From the IMG/VR virus record IMGVR_UViG_3300041809_000296, positions 1 to 46,083 of that record: a DNA stretch of 46,083 bases; one strand, written 5' to 3'. Source of the DNA: a virus. How positions within the stretch are numbered: the first letter of the stretch is position 1; each line of letters starts with the position of its first letter. The notes below the pieces were generated by a model. That model searched no databases, was not told the DNA's origin, and saw only the letters and a program-made list of their open reading frames with translations. Made by a program: the position numbers and the translations under genes. Shown one piece after another: positions 17,266-23,764 of this stretch.

Positions 17266-17763
17266 CTACAGTTTTGGAACATTTAGTTCTGGGTGTTTAT
17301 CGGCCTCTTTATTCCAGGCCCCGACAAGAGCAGATCTAAAGCTTTCAAAAGGAAGTCTCTTGATCTTATATACTCCTACCCAAGGATTGTCTGGTTGTGC
17401 TTCAATCTGTGCTTTAACTAACAGAGCATCCTTTAACTGGTCGCCTGTTTGTTTATCTTGAGTTTGTATATTGGCTAATATAATAACAAGAGCATCAGAC
17501 GCGATAGCTACAAATGGAGCATATGGAGCGGTCTGCGGGATAACAGCCAATACAGCTTGTACCGATGATACAGCTGCTTCTATCTCAACTGTAGTATCTC
17601 CTGTTTGCCAATTCTGAGTAGCCGCTACGAGAGCATTAGCTGCTGTAATAAGGTTGGCAGCAACAGTAGGGTTCGAAGCTTGTTCTAAAGCGGCTATAGA
17701 TTTAAGAGCGGAGGCTATAGTAGCTCCGTCTATCTGTACCTGATTGCTATTTAATTTACACAT
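17266..17763 (-). CDS. Helical protein of the lysis cassette, unknown
   Basis: 165 residues, rich in Ala, Gln and hydrophobics with amphipathic helices (TIASALKSIAALEQASNPTV, VSSVQAVLAVIPQTAPYAPF, ASDALVIILANIQTQD), followed by a more polar, basic C-terminus. There is no clear signal peptide, and the hydrophobic stretches are too interrupted to call as membrane segments with confidence. It starts with ATG after AAAGGAGTAATAAAT, almost the same leader as the next gene upstream, suggesting duplicated translation signals. Its place next to the holin candidate suggests a role in lysis. Confidence 0.5.
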   Translation of the reverse strand: MCKLNSNQVQIDGATIASALKSIAALEQASNPTVAANLITAANALVAATQNWQTGDTTVEIEAAVSSVQAVLAVIPQTAPYAPFVAIASDALVIILANIQTQDKQTGDQLKDALLVKAQIEAQPDNPWVGVYKIKRLPFESFRSALVGAWNKEADKHPELNVPKL

Positions 17764-17780
17764 ATTTATTACTCCTTTAT

Positions 17781-18071
17781 TTATACTTTTGGGCCGGTAG
17801 GCGCGTCGGCTCCGACTGTATCGCCTTTTGCGACAGTAGTTGTGGTAGTTGTAGTTGTATCTTTAGGCCCCGGCGCCGGGTTAGGAGAGCCTACATTTAA
17901 CGCAAGCAAAACTAACGAATTCGCTCCAACGAAGAGCTCCCACATCTTAGCAGATAAAGGAGACAAAGCAGGAATTATCGTAGTAGCTATTGCCGCCATA
18001 AAGAATATTACATCCATTATTATAACAGTGAATACGGCAACGTTTTTTGAAGTGAAGTCTGGCAATTTCAT
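17781..18071 (-). CDS. Holin candidate (two membrane segments)
   Basis: 96 residues. Two hydrophobic segments are visible: VAVFTVIIMDVIFFMAAIAT (about 11-30) and MWELFVGANSLVLLALNVG (about 43-61), separated by a short turn. The C-terminal third is soluble, with a run of eight threonines and a Pro/Gly-rich tail. Length, two-segment topology and its location two genes after an M15 endolysin fit a class II-type holin that opens the inner membrane at lysis. A Thr-rich tail is unusual. The ribosome site is AAAGGAG. Confidence 0.55.
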   Translation of the reverse strand: MKLPDFTSKNVAVFTVIIMDVIFFMAAIATTIIPALSPLSAKMWELFVGANSLVLLALNVGSPNPAPGPKDTTTTTTTTVAKGDTVGADAPTGPKV

Positions 18072-18083
18072 AATATTACTCCT

Positions 18084-18677
18084 TTATTTAGTTGCTGTTG
18101 GTTCTACTGTCTTCGTCCGCTTTGCCATAAATCTCTTGACAGTAAGACTATGGGAGGCTTGTGGATTGAAGAAATATATAAGACCAGTCGAACCTTCAAG
18201 GGATCTCTTTGGACCAACTTGTCCGTACCGAAAGTCTATAGTAGACCACGCTAGGCTAGAAGTTAGTCTATACTGTGCCCCCGCACCAGCAATAAACGTA
18301 AACTTATTATTTGCATTATTTAGTGTTGACGTTCCGGCCGCGCCTTGTAGAAAAACAACGAGATTATCCGACGGGATATTTGTCTTATTACTAATATGAG
18401 AAATATCTGGCGTGTATTTCAATCCAGCAAGATAAGAATTGAAGCCAGCTGAAGAAGCAACAATCTCGTGGGCTTCAATATCGACACTATTGCTTTTTTG
18501 GGCTCCCCAATCAATCAAATCTAAACTCTGCGTAGTATGGTTGGCTGGGCTCCAAGAGCCGTTGTAGTTTAGAGCAGTAACTTCAGTAGTCGTAGAAAAC
18601 ACCAAACCTGTCTGAGCATAAAGGCCGGCAGATATAGAAAGAAATAAAATACAAATATATTTTAATACGGACTTCAT
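18084..18677 (-). CDS. Secreted, outer-membrane barrel-like protein in the lysis cassette
   Basis: 197 residues with a clear signal peptide (MKSVLKYICILFLSISAGLYA, cleavage before Q22). The mature part alternates polar and hydrophobic residues (FTFIAGAGAQYRLTSSLAWS, IDFRYGQVG, STGLIYFF), as in small outer-membrane beta-barrels, with a basic tail after the last strand. It lies between the endolysin and the holin candidate. A role in outer-membrane disruption, receptor blocking or superinfection exclusion is possible; none is proven. It suggests a Gram-negative host. Confidence 0.6.
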   Translation of the reverse strand: MKSVLKYICILFLSISAGLYAQTGLVFSTTTEVTALNYNGSWSPANHTTQSLDLIDWGAQKSNSVDIEAHEIVASSAGFNSYLAGLKYTPDISHISNKTNIPSDNLVVFLQGAAGTSTLNNANNKFTFIAGAGAQYRLTSSLAWSTIDFRYGQVGPKRSLEGSTGLIYFFNPQASHSLTVKRFMAKRTKTVEPTATK

Positions 18678-18684
18678 AAGTCTC

Positions 18685-19125
18685 CTATTTCACTAGAACA
18701 TTTTTATAGCTTAGACCGGCCCCAGTATTTCCTGTATAAGCCAGACGCCTTGGTGCGTTTTCACTGTCTGTTTGAAGGTGAATACAAGCGGGCACGCCTT
18801 CACTATTACTTTCTAATATTACTTTATCAAAAGGGAGTTCTGATTCAAGACGGATCCAATCGAATACTTCCTGCAAAGTATGTCCAGGAACCGAAATATC
18901 AGCAGCTGATCTTCCGCCTATAAATAGATGATAACTAGTAGGCTTGCCTCCAACTGCTTGATTATGAGCTGGAGGTCTATACCCGTCATGGACACTTACT
19001 GGACCCCATTTTTCTCTGATGGGCTCAAGGAGTGTCTCGCATATAAAATAAGCGTTCTGAATTATACGAGCTTCACACCCTGCTACCCCAAGCTCCGTAT
19101 CTTGAAAATGTGGCGTCAATAACAT
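18685..19125 (-). CDS. Endolysin, peptidase M15 family (D-Ala-D-Ala carboxypeptidase-like)
   Basis: 146 residues. The M15 core is visible: SVHDGYRPPAHNQAVGG (about 44-60), SYHLFIGGRSAADIS with probable zinc ligands His66 and Asp76, an acidic residue in VILES (Glu105) and a C-terminal His116 in ACIHLQ. Such enzymes cleave peptide cross-links of the cell wall. No signal peptide is present, so export should depend on the holin. The length is normal for a single-domain phage M15 enzyme. It opens the lysis cassette and ATG at 19125 has AAGGAG upstream. Confidence 0.8.
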   Translation of the reverse strand: MLLTPHFQDTELGVAGCEARIIQNAYFICETLLEPIREKWGPVSVHDGYRPPAHNQAVGGKPTSYHLFIGGRSAADISVPGHTLQEVFDWIRLESELPFDKVILESNSEGVPACIHLQTDSENAPRRLAYTGNTGAGLSYKNVLVK

Positions 19126-19135
19126 TGGAAACTCC

Positions 19136-19852
19136 TTAGGACGCGGGCCAGCCTGAAATTATTATGGAAATTGTTGAACCTGCTATTTTTACAGTCGGCG
19201 TCAATCCAGTAGGGATAGTTACTGAAGGATCATTCAGTATTGCCTCAAGAGACAACAGAACTTGTTCTGGAGTAATTGTGTTAGTGTTTATCGGCGCCGG
19301 AAATATTATATCTATCTCTTGAGACAAATCGTTGCCAACGGCCCATATCTGTTGTTCTATCTTAACCTTAGAAGGATCTAAAGGAATAAGAAGAGGAGGT
19401 AGGGGGGATGTTACTGGAGGAATAGATATATCTAAATCTCCAGTAGTAAAAGTCCATTGATAGTTGGAATCTAAGGTATCTGGAGGAGATTCTAAATTCT
19501 TTATAGATTCACTTAGGGCGGAGCCTGGGCCTACAAGTAATACCGTATAAACAACATCCGGTCTCAAAGGTCTAGTTGGACTAAATGTAACTACAGTATT
19601 CCCATCTGAGTTTGTGCTAAATGTAAACGTTCCTGGTATATATTCCCTACCGACGGCCGGCTTCGGAGACCTTGAGTTCAACTCAGTAGGGGACACGAAC
19701 TGAGTTTGTCCCGGTCCTGTCAAACTAAAAGTAGCAGGAGTAACAGTAGTAGTGTCTATAGGCTGGTCAAAAGTAACTATTATTTGGGCGCCTAAGACTA
19801 CTTCTGTCTGATTAGGGTTAGGTGACACCGAAATTACAGAAGGACTGGACAT
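19136..19852 (-). CDS. Ig-like (SbsA/Big_5-type) structural protein
   Basis: 238 residues. Residues about 4-125 follow the SbsA-type Ig pattern: VISVSPNPNQTEVVLGAQII, then VTFDQPIDTTTVTPATFSL, VVTFSPTRPLRPDVVYTVLL and WTFTTGDL. A Pro-rich linker and a second beta region (IDIIFPAPINTNTITPEQVL) follow. Such domains occur on phage head and tail surfaces and can bind carbohydrate. The gene lies two genes downstream of the major capsid protein, so a head decoration protein is the best guess. No signal peptide is present. Confidence 0.6.
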   Translation of the reverse strand: MSSPSVISVSPNPNQTEVVLGAQIIVTFDQPIDTTTVTPATFSLTGPGQTQFVSPTELNSRSPKPAVGREYIPGTFTFSTNSDGNTVVTFSPTRPLRPDVVYTVLLVGPGSALSESIKNLESPPDTLDSNYQWTFTTGDLDISIPPVTSPLPPLLIPLDPSKVKIEQQIWAVGNDLSQEIDIIFPAPINTNTITPEQVLLSLEAILNDPSVTIPTGLTPTVKIAGSTISIIISGWPAS

Positions 19853-19856
19853 TAAA

Positions 19857-20369
19857 CTACTCCAACTTTGTCTCTACATCTTCAATAGTTATAGCAGAAA
19901 GCCCCGTAAAGGAAGATTGCTTAGGTTTTTCAACTCTTAAACTGCCAGTAGTAGCAAGCTCTGCCTGCATACGTTCATAATCAGACTCATCTTTAGGTAT
20001 TATGACGTAGGAATTACCTTTATCGTCTCTACCTACTAATATTTTTGAGACTTCTTCGCCTTCTTTAATGGGCCCCAGCTGTCCTTCTTTGACTGCCAGG
20101 TCTATTTCTCCTAGTACTTGGCTTACTTTAGAACCAACTATATCATCCTTACTATCTGTTATATCGAGTAATATTCCAGAAGATAGAGCTGCTTTTATTG
20201 GTCCTTCTTGCGCAAAGCCAGGTACGGTCTCGATAGGATGATTTCTCGTAACGAAAAAACCGTAACATTGGAATCTTGGGGCCTTTGTCGTATTTAGCAT
20301 TAGCACGCGGCCGGCTAACGGCTCGTTTATAAGTGCTTCAGTTTCTTCGACTGAAAGTATTAAACTCAT
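19857..20369 (-). CDS. Head-associated protein, unknown
   Basis: The longest frame begins at 20390, but ATG at 20369 (MSLILSVEE) has TTAGAGG at ideal distance and is preferred, giving 170 residues. It is beta-rich at the N-terminus (AGRVLMLNTTKAPRFQCYGF) and acidic/helical in the middle. It follows the capsid gene across a terminator and precedes the Ig-like gene. A decoration or head-completion role is possible from position alone. Confidence 0.5.
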   Translation of the reverse strand: MSLILSVEETEALINEPLAGRVLMLNTTKAPRFQCYGFFVTRNHPIETVPGFAQEGPIKAALSSGILLDITDSKDDIVGSKVSQVLGEIDLAVKEGQLGPIKEGEEVSKILVGRDDKGNSYVIIPKDESDYERMQAELATTGSLRVEKPKQSSFTGLSAITIEDVETKLE

Positions 20370-20460
20370 TTGAACCTCTAAGTAAAGCATACTACGGGTT
20401 GCGTGATAACCAATGTTTATTCTACAGATATTGTTTTAATCATAAATACCTATCTTAAAC

Positions 20461-20495
20461 AAACAGGCAGGCGAAAACCTCGCCCGCCTGTTTTT
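20461..20495 (-). terminator. Intrinsic terminator downstream of the major capsid gene
   Basis: A GC-rich, nearly perfect stem (AAACAGGC-A-GGCGA pairing with TCGCC-C-GCCTGTTT) with an AAAC/GTTT-type loop. On the minus strand it is followed by TTTGTTT; on the plus strand by a T-run, so it can work in both directions. It ends the heavily expressed capsid transcript 32 bp after the stop codon. Confidence 0.9.
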
Positions 20496-20526
20496 ATTAC
20501 CCGTTACCCACTGTTTGTCGCCAAGA

Positions 20527-21870
20527 TTAAGTAGCGTTGTTCACATCGATAGGAGCGCTGGCATCAAATATCTTCGTATTAGGATTCATCAAATCCTGGA
20601 ATGCACTGTTAGAATCGGACAGATTGAATACAGTACGTGCAGGAAGAGTAAACTCGTTAGGACGAACCTTAACATTCTTAGCTACAGCAACAGCCTGTGC
20701 TTCGTGTAACATACCAAAGCCATAAGTTTCCTCAATAGCCATATATTGGATACCATAACGAAGATCAGACCAATCCTTGACGTGTGGATCTTCCTGTACA
20801 ACCAAGGCGCCCAGGTTGCGGGCCTCGAACATAAGGATGTTAGTCAAGCGGTTAATTGGATCGAAGAAGACAAATGGAGATACCAAGATACGGAAAGGAA
20901 GGCCAAGGTAGTTAGGCAGCTCCATGTAGGATTGCTGCTTCTGAGGTAGACCCTGAACTTTGGAAGTCTGACCGCCAGTTAACTGGCCTTGTGTGTACTC
21001 ACCCTGTTGACCTTGACCAAGACCAAGTCCACGATAATTGAAGAACTTGTTTCCAAGCTCAGCAGGATTTCCGCCCCAGTTAGCGAAGAAACTTCCGCCG
21101 CCAGCCTGGATAGCGAATTCACGAAGGACAGGATCCTTGACCCACATCAACCAAGTCATTGGGTGAACTAGCAGTGTGTCTGGAATAAAACCTTGTGCCA
21201 TAACTTGAGCATACATATCGAATATGTCGTCAAGAGTCATGGATCCGTTTAACTTACCAAGATAGTTACGACCAGTAGTAACACCCTTAATAGGCTGATA
21301 CTGTCCTGGAGCTACAGTATTTAAACGGGCGGCAGGATTGTTGTCATAAACAACAGTGCCTAGCTGAGTAATAAAGGAGAAGATATACTCTTCCTTATGC
21401 CGAGCCAGAGCATTACCAGCTAAGCGTAGCCAGTAATTAATCCATGGATAGGTAGATTCCTTCACAAAACGCTCATGAATCTTAAGACCTAAACCGTGAC
21501 GCTTTACAGTCAGCGCAAAGCTTTGTGCTCCGCCGATGTTGATATTCACGAATGGAACATCAGCGCCGTCGGCAACTTCTTCGGCACGAAGTGGTTCGAT
21601 GGCTGGGAATACAGTCATCATACCTTGTTCATATTCAATACGTTGCAGTAAAGACGTGCCGATAAGCAGAGGCTCAATGCCTTCCTGCACCATGGTTGTC
21701 ATAACCCTTGGAATCAGGAACGCTGCATTCTGGATATCCATCGCGTCCTTAATGGAGATTGTTTTCGAAGTCTCCGGATCAAACCCGTTTGTCCGGAAGA
21801 TGGACTCAAGACGACCCAGATTCTTGACGTCTTCGTCGTTCATCTGGAAAGTAGCAGCGTTACGTAGCAT
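20527..21870 (-). CDS. Major capsid protein
   Basis: A longer frame begins at 21975, but ATG at 21870 (MLRNAATFQM) has a strong ribosome site (TTAGGAGGC) and is preferred, giving 447 residues. The protein carries an N-terminal helix, an E-loop-like region around EQGMMTVFPAIEPLRAEEVA, SMTLDDIFDMYAQVMAQGF, PDTLLVHPMTWLMWVKDPVL, a Gly/Gln-rich loop and PFRILVSPFVFFDPINRLTN, as seen in HK97-fold capsids of large myoviruses. It is followed by a strong terminator and preceded by protease and head genes, the classic order. It should form the icosahedral shell after cleavage by the upstream protease. Confidence 0.88.
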   Translation of the reverse strand: MLRNAATFQMNDEDVKNLGRLESIFRTNGFDPETSKTISIKDAMDIQNAAFLIPRVMTTMVQEGIEPLLIGTSLLQRIEYEQGMMTVFPAIEPLRAEEVADGADVPFVNINIGGAQSFALTVKRHGLGLKIHERFVKESTYPWINYWLRLAGNALARHKEEYIFSFITQLGTVVYDNNPAARLNTVAPGQYQPIKGVTTGRNYLGKLNGSMTLDDIFDMYAQVMAQGFIPDTLLVHPMTWLMWVKDPVLREFAIQAGGGSFFANWGGNPAELGNKFFNYRGLGLGQGQQGEYTQGQLTGGQTSKVQGLPQKQQSYMELPNYLGLPFRILVSPFVFFDPINRLTNILMFEARNLGALVVQEDPHVKDWSDLRYGIQYMAIEETYGFGMLHEAQAVAVAKNVKVRPNEFTLPARTVFNLSDSNSAFQDLMNPNTKIFDASAPIDVNNAT

Positions 21871-21928
21871 GTGGTTGCCTCCTAAGGCAGGATAGTCCAA
21901 TAAGGACGAGGGTTGGATTATAAACAAA

Positions 21929-22126
21929 CTAAGATTTTGAGATCTGGACGGTGATTTCTGCTTTGCAGCGATCACACCTAAAAGATCCAGCTATTTGTCC
22001 CAAATCATTAATCTTAGCCAGCAATTTATTACAAGTACGGTTTGTTCCAACCCTCAGAGTATTACAACGCAGGCCGCCATTTACTATGACGGCTGCGCCC
22101 TTTGATATAATTACAGACTGCACCAT
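21929..22126 (-). CDS. Com-like zinc-finger protein
   Basis: 65 residues with cysteines C21, C32, C51 and C54. The segment TCNKLLAKINDLGQIAGSFR followed by CDRCKAEITVQ strongly resembles the Com zinc finger of phage Mu (CNKLLFK ... CPRCK), which binds mRNA and turns on translation of the DNA-modification gene mom. Here ten residues separate the first two cysteines instead of two. The gene is inserted between a head-protein gene and the capsid gene. Regulation of a neighbouring transcript is a reasonable guess; nothing proves it. Confidence 0.65.
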   Translation of the reverse strand: MVQSVIISKGAAVIVNGGLRCNTLRVGTNRTCNKLLAKINDLGQIAGSFRCDRCKAEITVQISKS

Positions 22127-22149
22127 GAAGGTGTCTCAACTCTTTTGGG

Positions 22150-23751
22150 TTAGAGATTTACACGAACCAGAACATGAGTAGAATATTCTGGATGCAGAGG
22201 TTTGTTCTGATCGTAAGCGCGCTTGAAAACCGCATCCGTGGTTACGGAGATATGAACTGGAATACCACCAGTAGCAGAACCACCCATACGGATAGCAGCT
22301 GGGTTAGGATCTACCATAGGTCCGACCATTGGACGATCAAACAAAGTACGAACACGATTCAAATATCCAACAGGATTCAAGTTCTGGATACCGATTATAC
22401 GTCCAACAAGATCCATAGGAGTATGGATAGTTGGGTTGTAAGGGGCAAAGTTACCAGCATCGGCCGCATAGCTCAGCGTATCGCCGGCGCGTGCAATAGT
22501 ACCAATACCACTAGCAACAACACCGGAACCGAAGCCAAAGTAGCCAGCTCCAACGCCGCGAGCGCCAGTAAAGTGAGTAAAGGTACGGCCGAACAACTGC
22601 TGATAACCAGTTACGCCGTCTCCAAAAGCAAGAGCGGCAAGTGTAGTTGGGGTAGCGCCAATCCAAGGCAGTTTCAGCACAAACTGAGTCTGGATAGCAG
22701 TTCCCATTTCGTGCATATAGTTCAGCACAGCAAAGTTAATAGGAACAACACCATCAAGAGTGTAGTTAATGCCGGTTGCAGAAGAACTGGCACTTACATT
22801 CTGGCCAACCAATACTCCACCAATATACTGATAGACGTTGCGAACAGTGCAGCCGATTGAACGAGCTACACCATAAGAGTAAGCAACCGTACCAGCAGTT
22901 CCGATGTCATCAATGTCGTTTTCAATGACTAAAGTATTAACACCGTTCACAGTGGCATCTTCGGTGCCAGTAAGAATTAACTGAGTAGCAGCGTGAGTTG
23001 CGGCGATCAGTGTATTCTGTCCTGCTGTAGTTAGTGCAGCATTAATTGCAGTAGCAGCTTGTGTAGTAGTTCCTTGGGCAAAAGTAGCAGTTACAGGAGC
23101 GTTTGCACCCATTTGAATTACAACTGTTCCACCGATAGTGTCTCCAGCAGTCCTTAAAGTCCAGGTTGCTGTAGAAGGAGCGCCAGTAGTAGAAGCTGCG
23201 ATTACTGGGCTAATAGGTACAGGAGTGCTAGTAGTAGGAACGTTAGTTCCAGTGGCGCCGCTGGTAAACAAATCGCAAGACCAAGCGAAGATAATATCAG
23301 TAGCCTTAATCGTGATAGCGGTACCATTAGGCAGGGTGATTACGTCGCCGGCCACAGCGTCGGCGGGGGCGGCAAGAACCGCATACTCACCGGCAGTCTG
23401 CACATAAGCAGAGGTCTGTGGGTTATAAGCAAAACCTATATCAAAAGGCTGATATACGATTACGCAATACTGTCCGCCGGAAGCCTTAAGAGGCTGAATA
23501 CCGCAGAACATACCGGCAGGCACCAAGCCGCCGTTCTTGTCTTGACCAACAAGCTGATGAGCACCAATTACAATACCAGCCAGCTTTGGATGACCCTGAT
23601 CTTGACGAAGAGTTGGAAGATAAGGCGCCGGATAGGCTATAGGTAGCCAAGGACGAAGCCATTCAGAAGCCTCTAAGTCCGGAGTTGTTTGACCGATACG
23701 GTCCTGACCAAATAGCGAGCCATAAAACTGTCCATTAACATCGAAGGGCAT
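22150..23751 (-). CDS. Head protein with a domain shared with the tail sheath
   Basis: 533 residues, encoded between the prohead protease and the capsid gene. The N-terminus (MPFDVNGQFYGSLFGQDRIG, then PWLPIAYPAPYLPTLRQDQG) and the Gly-rich C-terminal half (YFGFGSGVVASGIGTIARAG) are of no family I can name; similar proteins lie next to capsid genes in large myoviruses. Residues about 184-284 form a beta domain (begins ASTTGAPST, ends TGTEDATVNGVNTL and NDIDDI) that matches the insert of the tail sheath at many positions. A surface or minor capsid role is likely. A methyl-group or enzyme function is not indicated. Confidence 0.6.
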   Translation of the reverse strand: MPFDVNGQFYGSLFGQDRIGQTTPDLEASEWLRPWLPIAYPAPYLPTLRQDQGHPKLAGIVIGAHQLVGQDKNGGLVPAGMFCGIQPLKASGGQYCVIVYQPFDIGFAYNPQTSAYVQTAGEYAVLAAPADAVAGDVITLPNGTAITIKATDIIFAWSCDLFTSGATGTNVPTTSTPVPISPVIAASTTGAPSTATWTLRTAGDTIGGTVVIQMGANAPVTATFAQGTTTQAATAINAALTTAGQNTLIAATHAATQLILTGTEDATVNGVNTLVIENDIDDIGTAGTVAYSYGVARSIGCTVRNVYQYIGGVLVGQNVSASSSATGINYTLDGVVPINFAVLNYMHEMGTAIQTQFVLKLPWIGATPTTLAALAFGDGVTGYQQLFGRTFTHFTGARGVGAGYFGFGSGVVASGIGTIARAGDTLSYAADAGNFAPYNPTIHTPMDLVGRIIGIQNLNPVGYLNRVRTLFDRPMVGPMVDPNPAAIRMGGSATGGIPVHISVTTDAVFKRAYDQNKPLHPEYSTHVLVRVNL

Positions 23752-23764
23752 TTTAATTTATCCT

